From Ignavibacteriota bacterium (GTDB lineage Bacteria > Bacteroidota > Ignavibacteria > Palsa-1295), in assembly GCA_025357895.1 (NCBI GenBank), contig JANYLL010000373.1, positions 1-33,663 on the forward strand: a DNA stretch of 33,663 nucleotides, given 5' to 3'. The notes beneath the pieces were generated by a model. The model searched no databases, was not told the DNA's origin, and saw only the letters and a program-made list of their open reading frames with translations. The translations under genes were made by a program, and so were the position numbers. Positions 7,359 to 17,504 of the stretch are shown in pieces. Each line of letters begins with the position of its first letter. Position 1 is the stretch's first letter.

Positions 7359-9881
7359 TCATCGCCACTCAACTTTCCTAAAACTACTTCCGTCACTCTG
7401 AAATAGTATTGCACCTTCTTTATCAGTCCGAAGTATTGATGCACCTGATCGTATCCATCGCTTCACGATAGAAGGAGCCGGATGCCCGAAGCTATTATGC
7501 TTGCCAACCGATATGACGGCATACTTTGGTTTTGCAGTTTTTACGAACTCCTCCGATGAACTTGTATGACTTCCATGATGTGCTACTTTTACAATATCGC
7601 ATCGAAGGAAATCGCCGTATCTTTTTATGAGTCGCTCTTCATCGCCCGCTTCAATATCTCCCAGCAAAAGAGCGCTTGAGTTTTTATAAACAACTTTCAG
7701 TGCAAGCGAATGATGATTCATTCCTTCGGAGGAAAGCGGAACCGCTACTTCTTCGGTCATCGTTTCAGGATTAAGAGTGTATATATGCAAATCTTTTTCA
7801 ACAGTTATTTCATCGCCTTGATGGACTCGAATTATAGGGATATGCAATGCCTGAGATATACTATCAAGTCGGTATGCTGCATAACCCTGCGTTCTTTCGC
7901 CTGAAGTATAGATCGTTCGGCACTGGATATTTTGTATCATCGAAACTGCTCCGCCATAATGATCCATGTGCATGTGCGTAATAAATCCCCCGCTGATCTC
8001 GCCAATGCCTTCGGCTTTAAAGAGGGGCAGCATTGTTCGTTCTGCAATCGCAGAATAATTTTTGGTAATTCCGCCAAAATCAATGAGATAAGTTTTTCCG
8101 TTTGGCGCAGAAAGTAGCATAGCATCGCCTTGGCCGACATCAAAGAAAAGAAGAGAAACATTGTTGTTGTTCTTTAAAATAGAGTTTGCAAAAGGAATTT
8201 TTATAACAGATAGGACAAATACGACTGAGAAAACAATCAATGATCTTCCTAAAAAGCTATTCCTTGCATTTGCTTTGATGATGTAAAATATTGCAGCCAG
8301 ATAAAAGATAATGAGAATAGTTTGCGGACGTGGTAATTGGATCACCGACCATTCGAAACTACCAGAAAAATGTGCAATGCCCGCAATGATCTTCGTCATC
8401 GATAATAAGGCTTCTCCATAGACTGATGCTAACCAACTGCTGATTAATGAAAGGGGAACAAGCAGAAAGCCAAATATCGTAATAATAGCGGCAAGCGGAA
8501 TTCCTAAAATATTTACCGCTAGCCCGACGATAGAAACTCGGTGGAAGTGATAAAGAAAAACTGGTAGTAATCCCAAAAAAACAGAAAGAGAACCGAAAAA
8601 TCCTTGCAGAGAACGATGTGCAAATTCTAATAGGAATGTTTTTCCTTCTTTTATTTGCTCAGGAATAAATAATCTCTCGAATGAAGGATATAAAAAGACA
8701 AGTGAAAATACTGCACCATACGAAAGTTGGAAGCCGATATCGAATAAATCGTAAGGATGGAGCAATAATGTTACTAAAGCAGCGGCAGCAGTTAGATTGC
8801 CTATATCAGGCTTGCGCTCGAAGAGCCTCGCAATAAAAATAAATTCTATTACGATCAAAGCACGGACTACGCTCGGTTCCAAGCCAACAACTAAACAATA
8901 AAAAAGAACCGTTGCCATCGAAAGTGCAATACGCAACCTTCGGTAAACTAATCCTATAAGCCTCAAAAGATAATAAACAAGCAGCGCAACAATGCTGACG
9001 TTGAATCCGCTGACAACAAGAAGATGCGTAAGCCCTGCACGCTGAAAGTCATCGAGCGTTTCAGGAGTAATCCCCGTTTTATCTCCAAGTACAACAGCAT
9101 TGACAAAACCTTTTGTGAGGCTATCATCGATCGATTTAGCAATAATTGTTTTCGATCGAATAAAAAGATCGTGAAAAAATAAGCCGACTCTTTGTGAGAC
9201 GGTCAATCGTTGAATTGAATCTATAATATACAGATCAAAGGGAGAACGAAAATATGCTCTGGCCCGAATCCCTTTCTCTTTAAGATTCATACTATAAGAG
9301 ATCTCATAAGGATTTTTAGCAGATTCGATTGGCTCAAGCTCTCCATATAATTTTATTCGCTCACCAATCTTCGGCAAAAAACTCGCACCTCCTTTTTCAA
9401 GATTTGATATGGTAACAGAGATTTTTCCTTGCGTGAAGAAATCGAACGAATTACAATTAAGAGAATCTGTTTCTAAGAAAAATGAAACAGACGATGGAGA
9501 CGTCTCAGGATTAGAAATTACTGTACCGAAGATCGCAGCTTCACCTGAATAGACTGTGGCTATATGGTTAATAGTAGAATTATCAAAGCGATACTCTTGC
9601 ACTCCGAATAAAAGAAATCCTAGAGAAGCTGTACAACAAATGCCTAGGAGATAAGACCATAACCTGGATCTCTTATTCAGCAAAAGACCAGCAACTCCGC
9701 AAACAATAAAAACTAAGACGGCAAGAAAAACATCAATAAGGGAATGTGCGCCTGATATTTTTGCCGTCGCAATTCCAAACGCACAGGAAAGAAATCCTAC
9801 GAGTGCAGGACGAGCAGAAAAACCAACTGGTGTGCGAACTTCCGAACTCAACGAACAATGACCATTTTGCGAAATTTGCAT
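7359..9881 (-). CDS. comEC: ComEC/Rec2-type DNA uptake channel protein
   Basis: ComEC is the polytopic inner-membrane channel that brings single-stranded DNA into the cytoplasm during natural transformation. Taking the ATG at 9881 gives 840 residues. An N-terminal membrane and OB-like region (DUF4131 type) is followed by the competence domain, with the AGLTHLLVVSGFNVS motif at about 282-296 and many membrane helices. The C-terminal metallo-beta-lactamase-like domain begins near LLFFDVGQGDA (~577-587), with the HMHMDH metal motif at 636-641, then VAHHGSHTSS and GKHNSFGHP. The start is uncertain. The frame is open to an ATG at 9941, which would overlap the upstream gene by 94 bases. 9881 overlaps it by 34. 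A TTG at 9851 would give a 4-base TTGA overlap with the upstream stop. It is probably translated from the transcript of the upstream surface-protein gene. Confidence 0.9.
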   Translation of the reverse strand: MQISQNGHCSLSSEVRTPVGFSARPALVGFLSCAFGIATAKISGAHSLIDVFLAVLVFIVCGVAGLLLNKRSRLWSYLLGICCTASLGFLLFGVQEYRFDNSTINHIATVYSGEAAIFGTVISNPETSPSSVSFFLETDSLNCNSFDFFTQGKISVTISNLEKGGASFLPKIGERIKLYGELEPIESAKNPYEISYSMNLKEKGIRARAYFRSPFDLYIIDSIQRLTVSQRVGLFFHDLFIRSKTIIAKSIDDSLTKGFVNAVVLGDKTGITPETLDDFQRAGLTHLLVVSGFNVSIVALLVYYLLRLIGLVYRRLRIALSMATVLFYCLVVGLEPSVVRALIVIEFIFIARLFERKPDIGNLTAAAALVTLLLHPYDLFDIGFQLSYGAVFSLVFLYPSFERLFIPEQIKEGKTFLLEFAHRSLQGFFGSLSVFLGLLPVFLYHFHRVSIVGLAVNILGIPLAAIITIFGFLLVPLSLISSWLASVYGEALLSMTKIIAGIAHFSGSFEWSVIQLPRPQTILIIFYLAAIFYIIKANARNSFLGRSLIVFSVVFVLSVIKIPFANSILKNNNNVSLLFFDVGQGDAMLLSAPNGKTYLIDFGGITKNYSAIAERTMLPLFKAEGIGEISGGFITHMHMDHYGGAVSMIQNIQCRTIYTSGERTQGYAAYRLDSISQALHIPIIRVHQGDEITVEKDLHIYTLNPETMTEEVAVPLSSEGMNHHSLALKVVYKNSSALLLGDIEAGDEERLIKRYGDFLRCDIVKVAHHGSHTSSSEEFVKTAKPKYAVISVGKHNSFGHPAPSIVKRWIRSGASILRTDKEGAILFQSDGSSFRKVEWR

Positions 9882-12800
9882 TGTCCCGCCGTTTGCAAAC
9901 GAACGTAATACATTCCGGGATTCATCTTTGATGCATCCCATGGAATTTCATACGTGCCCGGTTTGCGGCTTTCATCAAGTATGACGGCGGCTTTATTGCC
10001 GAACATATCCACCACTTCGAGATGGACGACATCAGTTTGTGGCACATCGATCACAAATTTTGCTCGCCCGTTCAATACGGGATTCGGACGCACAGGTTCG
10101 ATAAAACTTTCCTGAGGATAAAGTATGGTATCATTGAGGAGATACACCGTTTCACAAGTAGAATCTAAAATAATTCGGCCGACAGGTGCAACCGATAGAA
10201 TACACCCGCTCGGTACCGGACTATGATCGAAATCAACTTTGTAATTTATGTCAATATCCTGATGGAAATGTATTGGATCGTCGACAGGATTTAAACTCGA
10301 TTTGAATTTAAGATAGATAAGCGGCTTCGGTTCAGTATCGCTTCCACCAGAAACGATACTACCATCAAGGGTACGATACGTATAGATACTATATCCGATC
10401 GAATCATTATTCACAACCCATTCTCCGAATTCGGTCAAGGTATTGGTCTGCACAAAACCGAAAGGATCATCTAGAAGATGCGACGGGTCATAACTGATCG
10501 TCATGACAAAACTTGTGCTGCCGAAATTTTGCATCGGTGATTTTGCGTAGATAGGAAAAAGCACTTCTTCTTTAGGCAAGATATGAACATTGTTCCTCGC
10601 CCAAAACCGTGAACTTAATTGATCGCCAAAAGCAGAAAACGTTAGCGTATCGGCAAATCCTTTCGGAAGATCAAAACTTACAATTGCCTGTGTGCTACTT
10701 GTTCCCGGAACGCTCGGAGAGTACTGAAGTTGTATCTCCCCTCTGCTCGCAGGAGGTATGCCCAGCGGAATAGGAGTAATAACGCTGAAATCTGCCGGGT
10801 TAAGTCCACCCAGATCAACCTTATTAACAGTTATCTGAAAATCATTTGGATTATCGACAAAGAGGCTTCGCATCTGGTTCTGGCAGATGAACGCTGTATC
10901 GAATGTAGCATTCAATACCGTACTCTTGAGAATAGTTTTTATATGTGCAAGTAAAATAACTTTTCGCTGCCCTCCCTGAGTATTGACATCCAGTTCAGCT
11001 TGATATAAGCCATTCGGCAGCCCTACTGGAGTGAATGTCATTGTTATTTTTGCATTCGAATCCTGCCCAACTCCAAGAACGTTATAAGGATGGAGTACAT
11101 AAGGCGGTGTTACCTTCAAGGATTTGATGTATTGGTATTTGATATTGAAATCCGCTACATTTAATCCTGTAATAATATCGGAGTTTACCAAAACATCCTT
11201 ATCTCCTTTATTAGCAATATATACGAAAGAATCTTTAGGCGGATCGGCAGCAGCATCGAAAACGCCAAAATCCAGCGTATCAATATGCTTTCGGGAAATG
11301 GAGTCGCTATATACTTGTGCATTTTCCAATATTCCCCTGCCGAATACATCGACGACATAAGCACGTAAATGCTCCGTGACTGCATTAACCTTCGAATGCA
11401 TTCTCTGATTCGGAATTTGTGTCGTAAATTCTATTGTTATTGAATCAATAACTCCTGGACCGATAGATCTCGGAAAAACGGACGGATTCACAACTGCAAA
11501 ATTTGTAGCATCACCCGTTCTTGTTGCAAATCCGGTCATTGTATAAGGATCGCTGGAAATATTTTGCAAATACACAGTTGTATCCCATTTATTGGAACCT
11601 ACATTCCCGATAGGGAAAGTAGGCGCACCAGTCATTACCCTATCACCAAAATCAATCACATAATCAACTGTCTTAAACGGTGTGATCGTCTTCAGAAGTG
11701 TTCCGCCCGGATAAGCGTAACTATCAACTTCACCGAGTGCATAAACAGTTATTCCAAAGGGCTTCGCGCTGTATATACTATGAGCGCCTTGTTTGCTTGC
11801 ATTAAATGAAATCTGCGTGTAAACATAACTCGATCCTGGAATCGGCAGGAAAGAGGCATTATAGGGCTTACCTGTAACGAGTGCACCATCGAGCGTCATT
11901 GAAGCAATACCGGCGGCATCAGCAACGATATTGATATAATTGCCCGTAAAGGTTGGATTTTCATCGAGCATAAAAGTATAGGACGTATCGAATTGCTCAA
12001 CAGGAAATATTAATGAGTATGCCGGATCTCCGTATGGTGTATGTTGCGGATCACCAACTCCATACACACTGGTATGCATATACTGGCCGACTAAAATCGG
12101 GCTTGTTGCCTGAATGGAAATGGGAGTTGTAAGCTGTTTGATCTCCCAAAAGTCACCTGCTTGCAATGTAGTGACCACTGCTCCGTTTATGCTTAATACG
12201 TTATCATCTTCTGAAGATACTATGCGGACAAGATCAGGAAGGGATTCATTAAAACGAACAACAAGTGCTGAATCTCCCCAGGCGCTGACGGGCGGCAATT
12301 GCTCGACAAGATGGTCGCGGCTTGTACCCGGCGAGTTCTTATTTTTAAATCCCTGTGGAATCTCGGTGCGAACATGTCCGGATAGAACTGCAATAGGTTG
12401 GTCTGATTCAATAAGTGATCCGGTAAGATCATTTTTAGTGTTCTGATCATCCCCTTGCACGAGAAATACATCCCCCTTATACATCAAGGCTTTGATCGGT
12501 ACGCCTGCAGGACTGCCGTTTCGAGTCATTGCTTTCGGGATGATCGTCACATTCGTGGAATCCGCTACTCCGACGATCCAGAATTCACCGGGTAAACCTT
12601 TAGAACCAAATCCATTTGGCTGCGAAGTTTGGTAATTGAGCGTACGGTATTCTGTTCCAAGAACATCAATGGGAAGTGCCATAAAAGCATCACTCGAATA
12701 GAGTTTATGGCTCATGCCATAGACAGTGATTTCTTCGTCAGAAGTAATATGCACCGCCATACCCTTAAGAATCTGTTCACTTATCGTGCATTCAACTGTT

Positions 12801-13111
12801 GGATCATTATTCGTTTTTCCGTCCGGAAGTTCAACTGTAGTGATTGTTCCCGGTGTAGTGGTAAATGTGACATCAAAGCCGATGCCGGTTACTTGGATTC
12901 TGCCTTGGGTGGCTACTTTGCTTGTAATAAAAAGTGCGAAAAAATTTTGATCTTCATTTTGGTTGACTTGCCCGCCTTGATTCTCAGCAAAAGCAACATA
13001 AAATTCTTTCCCTTGATTATCTTTTTTCTGCGCATAAGAGATAACCGGAAGGAGGAGTGCCAGCATGAATACAAAAAATATGTTCCTCAGGGAAGCGGGG
13101 GCATGTTTCAT
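9848..13111 (-). CDS. Secreted IgGFc-binding-domain protein with T9SS sorting domain (1087 residues)
   Basis: A predicted exported surface protein. It starts with a signal peptide (basic MKHAPASLR, hydrophobic core, cleavage near YAQ, ~27). An IgGFc-binding-protein N-terminal-like domain spans roughly 35-480, with the signature shared by its neighbours: DLTGSLIES, LSGHVRTEIP, SRDHLVEQLPPVSAWG. Ig-like and choice-of-anchor-D-type beta domains follow (FGVFDAAADPPKDSFVYIAN; DLGGLNPADFSVI). A cohesin-like segment lies around 850-960 (FVMTISYDPSHL). The C-terminal ~85 residues form a type A T9SS sorting domain: RPNPVLNGRAKFVID, VVDMFGNK, PGMYYVRL, ending FRKMVIVR. The ligand is unknown; binding of IgG Fc is only the name inherited from human FCGBP. 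There is no Shine-Dalgarno before the ATG. A 180-bp gap separates it from the upstream paralogue, so it may have its own promoter. Confidence 0.85.
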   Translation of the reverse strand: MKHAPASLRNIFFVFMLALLLPVISYAQKKDNQGKEFYVAFAENQGGQVNQNEDQNFFALFITSKVATQGRIQVTGIGFDVTFTTTPGTITTVELPDGKTNNDPTVECTISEQILKGMAVHITSDEEITVYGMSHKLYSSDAFMALPIDVLGTEYRTLNYQTSQPNGFGSKGLPGEFWIVGVADSTNVTIIPKAMTRNGSPAGVPIKALMYKGDVFLVQGDDQNTKNDLTGSLIESDQPIAVLSGHVRTEIPQGFKNKNSPGTSRDHLVEQLPPVSAWGDSALVVRFNESLPDLVRIVSSEDDNVLSINGAVVTTLQAGDFWEIKQLTTPISIQATSPILVGQYMHTSVYGVGDPQHTPYGDPAYSLIFPVEQFDTSYTFMLDENPTFTGNYINIVADAAGIASMTLDGALVTGKPYNASFLPIPGSSYVYTQISFNASKQGAHSIYSAKPFGITVYALGEVDSYAYPGGTLLKTITPFKTVDYVIDFGDRVMTGAPTFPIGNVGSNKWDTTVYLQNISSDPYTMTGFATRTGDATNFAVVNPSVFPRSIGPGVIDSITIEFTTQIPNQRMHSKVNAVTEHLRAYVVDVFGRGILENAQVYSDSISRKHIDTLDFGVFDAAADPPKDSFVYIANKGDKDVLVNSDIITGLNVADFNIKYQYIKSLKVTPPYVLHPYNVLGVGQDSNAKITMTFTPVGLPNGLYQAELDVNTQGGQRKVILLAHIKTILKSTVLNATFDTAFICQNQMRSLFVDNPNDFQITVNKVDLGGLNPADFSVITPIPLGIPPASRGEIQLQYSPSVPGTSSTQAIVSFDLPKGFADTLTFSAFGDQLSSRFWARNNVHILPKEEVLFPIYAKSPMQNFGSTSFVMTISYDPSHLLDDPFGFVQTNTLTEFGEWVVNNDSIGYSIYTYRTLDGSIVSGGSDTEPKPLIYLKFKSSLNPVDDPIHFHQDIDINYKVDFDHSPVPSGCILSVAPVGRIILDSTCETVYLLNDTILYPQESFIEPVRPNPVLNGRAKFVIDVPQTDVVHLEVVDMFGNKAAVILDESRKPGTYEIPWDASKMNPGMYYVRLQTAGQCKFRKMVIVR

Positions 13112-13223
13112 AATCGTACCAAAAAATCGTTAACTTGACTTACCTATAAAACACTTTCGAGGGGTCGAAGTTACTAAAATAATGTAAAAAAAATGTCATA
13201 AATAGAGGCAATTTGCCGGGTAC

Positions 13224-13251
13224 AAAATTAAAAGTTCAAAGTCAAAAGTCA
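13224..13251. repeat. Heptamer tandem repeat (AAAGTCA type)
   Basis: Four consecutive 7-bp units are AAAATTA, AAAGTTC, AAAGTCA, AAAGTCA, with a weaker fifth (AAGAATA) up to 13258. They lie in the 180-bp gap between the 1395- and 1087-residue surface protein genes. The unit matches the left arm of the array at 7282. Confidence 0.7.
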
Positions 13252-13291
13252 AAGAATAAACTCATCCCATCTTATAACTAAACTATATATG

Positions 13292-16200
13292 CTACTTTAC
13301 TACAGTAAATTTTGATGAAACCGTTGTTTGTGCATTTGTCTGGGCATCACGAACAGTTACTACAAGTGCATGAGCGCCGGAAACCTGGATTTGTTTCATG
13401 GGAATAGTAAATGAACCCTCACCGCCGGTGATCGGTGTTTCAACTATCTCTGCCTCCATTACACCACCAGCATCATAAACCTTCCATGATAGTAGTAAAT
13501 CTTTTGCTGCATAATACGAGCAGGTTATACCATTTGATTGCAATGTTACAGGATCCGGAATAGGCGAGTGGATAATGATCGGCACACGCGAAGCCAGCAG
13601 CAACCCCCTGATAGTCTGGTCACCACATTCATTTGCATAAGAAAGCCAGGCCGAATCTTTCGCCACACGATAAGCACAGGGTCCATCAATAAATTCGATA
13701 AATGGAGTGATTCTGATCCCTGTATCCTTTGTCAAATATGCATCGCAAAGAAGTGTAAAAAGCAATGTGTTCTTGGTTAGATCAGATGATAAATGCAATC
13801 CTACGCATGGAATGCTATATGTTGAAGTTGCCTCATCCCATATCGGAGAGGGCTGCTGAGGAATACCATTTGTAGGTGTGGATTCGCTCAGCGATCCCGT
13901 TCTATCTATGCCGACAGGTTTGATAAGCTTATTGGAGAATACAAGTCGCAGCGTATCGTTATCCAACTCAGGCTTATTAAGACGATCGCCATTAATATGA
14001 ATTGGAAAACGAAATGGCTGATCTCCTGCACTTGGGCGGTACGGGGGTAAAACGACGCTTAAATTCAGAAGCACTGTTTTTCGGGTCAGTGTTACGAATA
14101 CCGTATCATAATTAACCGATCCATCGTCACTGCCGGTCGGTCTCGTCAGTATTATCTTTACGGTCTGCGTACCATTGAGCGAATCTGCCGGAAAACGGTA
14201 ACGAATATGAAACGTAAAATTCCCATTAGCGGGAATGATCACCGGGAAATTCAAAGTAACTGTATCACTATTGTGAAGAGGATTAGTACGATCAGTATCT
14301 GTTAATTCAAACCCTTCAGTATCTCCGACAAAATGAACAGCACTGATCTTGACACTGACACGATACGGGTTGTATATAACGATTGTTGTATCAACGGGCA
14401 GACAATTTGATATGACACCTAATGATTCCGCAGGGATCGCTGCTATACCAGCCCGGACACTTGCCTTGACAATGACTACCGGCTCATGACGAGAATCATT
14501 ATGAGCATAGATCGTATCAATAAAATCGCCAATCTGCGTAACATTGAAATTAACAGCGAACGGAATAATACCTTTCTCCAAAATCGTTGATCCATCGGAA
14601 ATAGTAGTCGAACTCGTTGCTTTTAATGAGAAAAATGTAGGGTCGGTGTGCCGAAGAGCATTCAGAACGCCATCCATACTGCCCTTATTCAACAACGTGT
14701 CAGATTTAGTGAGAACTGAAGGCGAACCTATTAAAGGATTCATGATCGTTCCAAAATCAAGAACGGGGATCGTTGCAACAAGCCATGGTTCGGCTCCGAT
14801 GCCGGTTAGAGTATCATAATATATATTGCCGTCAGTTGTCACGATCTTCACTCTTGCAAAGCGATAGCCGGTGTCAATAATATTTTTTGCTGTATCGATC
14901 TGGGGCGAGAATGCAACACTGAATGAGTGTGAATTTTTCAGACTCTTAAGTGTATCAAGTGTCCAATCAACAGAAGGATAGCCCGGGAGCGTCGCAGGAT
15001 CAAGAATAAAATCCTGCGGATTCCCATCACCTGTAAAAAAAATGGAGTTGATAGCGGTAGTATCATCACCGGTATTTATTACGGGAATAGAAACAGTATT
15101 TGAAGATTTTCCGACTCGTATTTTACCGAATGAATACCCATTAGAGTTAATAATAGAATTGATGCCTCTGCCGACGAGATATACTTTCTGAGTATCATTC
15201 CTGTTTTGAGAATTACTTGCCACATAAATTGAATCCTTAAAATGACTTATAACAAGTGGCTGAAAATGAACTCCCTCAGTTGGAAACTGAGTAAAAGGGG
15301 GTATATCTTTGGATTTGATATACGGATCCGCACTAAATGCACTTCCCAAAAGATAATTATTATAGGTCGATTGACCATCATGAATTGCTAAATTATCTGT
15401 TCCAACGCTTTTGATAGTGAAGAAAGAATCCTTTTTATTACCTACATGAACTCGTCCGAAGTTTATGGTGGTGGGGTCAATAGAAATAAGTGGAGTGCCT
15501 GAACTACCCGTCACTGTTATAAATACATCATCCGTATTTGATGACCAGACACGAAGTTTTGCTTTAAAATCTCCATCGGTTATCGGATGAAATTTGAAAT
15601 TTACCTGCATCAGATATCCCGGAGGGATAGTGAAAGGCTTTTTGATCGTATCGAGCAATGCAAAAGAGTTTGAATCACCGTTTTCCCATGAGTAGCCATA
15701 GATCGTGATCGAATCACCGAGAGGCATTGGAACAGAAACCGATTGCAAGCCGGTCAATGAGTCCTTAATATTTCCGGTTAAGATCTTCCCGAAATCAAGA
15801 TCTTTTGCAATAAGATCATGTAAATATTTGAAACTTCCGCCGCCGGAAAAAGAATAGGAATCGAACGGACCATATCCATATGTTTCGGCATAACACGGAA
15901 GAGTACTCTCCACGCGCTGTGATCCGGCAAACGTTCGCTGCGTCGTCCAATAATACCTCGAGCCCGGGACAGGTGCAAAAATTCTGGGATCAAGAGGAAA
16001 ACCGTTCAGTGTAGTCGATCTTAGCGCAAGCGAATCGGCAATGATCGTAATAAAATGATTAAGGAAATTAAATCCGTCAGCAACGGTCGGAATCGAGTAG
16101 AACATACTCAGATTCTCCAGCGGAGGCACAACGGTAAGATCCGGATCCCCCGGTGCAGCAGAGTCTGGCAATGCTGTTCGTAAATATTTTACAACAAGAG

Positions 16201-17479
16201 CGGGCTGAGTTGTTTCAATATAAGCAAGTTTTTTTAGAGGGAATTGTGTATAGGAGCCTTTATTTAGTTTGGACTGAAATATCCCGTTTACTGAAACAAC
16301 TGTTGAATCAGATGCTGCAATAACACGGATAATATCGCCGGTTTTTGGTCTCTTGCCGTAATCATCTTGGAGCGAAGCAATAACAGCAAAATGCTGTCCC
16401 CAATTTTCCTGCGGAGGCATTTGCTCCATCAAATGGTCGCGCGACACAGTTGGATGATTTTCATAAACATATTCCAAAGAATCCGGTACGGCAGCACGTT
16501 CATGTCCGCTGAAAACAGCAATGGGTTTATCAGAAGTAATGGTCGAACCGGTAAGATCACAGTCTATGCCATTAGCAAGTTGACCGATCCAACTGAGTAC
16601 GCCATAGAACATCCCTGTCTGCGCCGTATCGTGTGCCATAATCTGCGTCGCCTCGCCTTTATTCATCGTGAAGGTAAAAGGTATGCCTCGGCGAATGACC
16701 CTATTATAAGAATCGGCAGTAAGCGTAACTGTTATAGTAGTATTATCTTGTATCGCAGCAATTCCAAACTCACTGCGCGGATTAATGCTTGCAGCAAATT
16801 GTGGTTTTACTTTTCCCCCAAAATAATTTAATGCATTACGGACGCTGGCAATAGTATAACTCCTGCCTAATGCCTCAACCGGAAGGATAAGAGATCCATC
16901 AGTTGAAAGCCATTTATGAGATAGGGTGTACACGGCGATCTCATCATCCGCTTCGATCTTAAATACTTTCGGAATAATAACTTCCGTTTGAGAACTCATG
17001 ATCTCTGCCCAGTCAGGAAGATCGATTGCGACCAATCCTTTTGCATTTGTTAAAAATGGCTGTTCCCATGCTCCGCTTGCTAAACTAATTTTACCATGAA
17101 CTTTTGAGCGAGCGGAAATATAGATCCTTCTGAGCGATGGATCATTCGAAGACTCACTTCCGACAGAAGCAAGGAAGATAAAATAAAATTCTTTGCCTGA
17201 GGTTTTATAGACAGGGATAAGAACTGACTGCGGAGTCGGAAGATGTTTTGCAAATGCAATTTGCCTCGAGGAAAGATCAACTGTCTGTTCCCGAAAATCA
17301 ACTGTCGATAGTTGTTTATCGGGAACATTGACCGCCGCCTTTTGACTCACAGCCTCCGATTCTGAAGTTTGAGAGCGCGCTGCCGGTATCAGGAAAAAAA
17401 TAAGCGCAGTAAAAAACGAATGCGCGAAAACTCGCCCACCGAACTGCTGCCGCCGATCTATTTTCTTCTCAGCCTTCAT
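13292..17479 (-). CDS. Large secreted IgGFc-binding-domain protein with NFG-type Ig-like repeats (1395 residues)
   Basis: A predicted exported multidomain protein. A basic N-terminal stretch (KAEKKIDRRQQ) is followed by a hydrophobic core and a likely cleavage after AARSQ (~37). The IgGFc-binding-protein-like domain covers roughly 90-600, with DLTGSTITSDKPIAVFSGHER and SRDHLMEQMPPQENWG. Next come repeated HYDIN/choice-of-anchor-D-type beta domains, each opening with a FG strand: TINFGRVHVG, YSFGKIRVG and VLDFGTIMN. The final ~85 residues resemble a type A T9SS sorting domain, but the usual PNP is PDP (SPIPDPV) and the rest is diverged (LSWKVYDAGG, ending SSKFTVVK). It lies 25 bases downstream of the 709-residue paralogue, with only a weak ribosome binding site, so it is probably cotranscribed. 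Confidence 0.83.
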   Translation of the reverse strand: MKAEKKIDRRQQFGGRVFAHSFFTALIFFLIPAARSQTSESEAVSQKAAVNVPDKQLSTVDFREQTVDLSSRQIAFAKHLPTPQSVLIPVYKTSGKEFYFIFLASVGSESSNDPSLRRIYISARSKVHGKISLASGAWEQPFLTNAKGLVAIDLPDWAEIMSSQTEVIIPKVFKIEADDEIAVYTLSHKWLSTDGSLILPVEALGRSYTIASVRNALNYFGGKVKPQFAASINPRSEFGIAAIQDNTTITVTLTADSYNRVIRRGIPFTFTMNKGEATQIMAHDTAQTGMFYGVLSWIGQLANGIDCDLTGSTITSDKPIAVFSGHERAAVPDSLEYVYENHPTVSRDHLMEQMPPQENWGQHFAVIASLQDDYGKRPKTGDIIRVIAASDSTVVSVNGIFQSKLNKGSYTQFPLKKLAYIETTQPALVVKYLRTALPDSAAPGDPDLTVVPPLENLSMFYSIPTVADGFNFLNHFITIIADSLALRSTTLNGFPLDPRIFAPVPGSRYYWTTQRTFAGSQRVESTLPCYAETYGYGPFDSYSFSGGGSFKYLHDLIAKDLDFGKILTGNIKDSLTGLQSVSVPMPLGDSITIYGYSWENGDSNSFALLDTIKKPFTIPPGYLMQVNFKFHPITDGDFKAKLRVWSSNTDDVFITVTGSSGTPLISIDPTTINFGRVHVGNKKDSFFTIKSVGTDNLAIHDGQSTYNNYLLGSAFSADPYIKSKDIPPFTQFPTEGVHFQPLVISHFKDSIYVASNSQNRNDTQKVYLVGRGINSIINSNGYSFGKIRVGKSSNTVSIPVINTGDDTTAINSIFFTGDGNPQDFILDPATLPGYPSVDWTLDTLKSLKNSHSFSVAFSPQIDTAKNIIDTGYRFARVKIVTTDGNIYYDTLTGIGAEPWLVATIPVLDFGTIMNPLIGSPSVLTKSDTLLNKGSMDGVLNALRHTDPTFFSLKATSSTTISDGSTILEKGIIPFAVNFNVTQIGDFIDTIYAHNDSRHEPVVIVKASVRAGIAAIPAESLGVISNCLPVDTTIVIYNPYRVSVKISAVHFVGDTEGFELTDTDRTNPLHNSDTVTLNFPVIIPANGNFTFHIRYRFPADSLNGTQTVKIILTRPTGSDDGSVNYDTVFVTLTRKTVLLNLSVVLPPYRPSAGDQPFRFPIHINGDRLNKPELDNDTLRLVFSNKLIKPVGIDRTGSLSESTPTNGIPQQPSPIWDEATSTYSIPCVGLHLSSDLTKNTLLFTLLCDAYLTKDTGIRITPFIEFIDGPCAYRVAKDSAWLSYANECGDQTIRGLLLASRVPIIIHSPIPDPVTLQSNGITCSYYAAKDLLLSWKVYDAGGVMEAEIVETPITGGEGSFTIPMKQIQVSGAHALVVTVRDAQTNAQTTVSSKFTVVK

Positions 17480-17504
17480 TCTCTACAAACTCTTCAAAAA
17501 ATTA

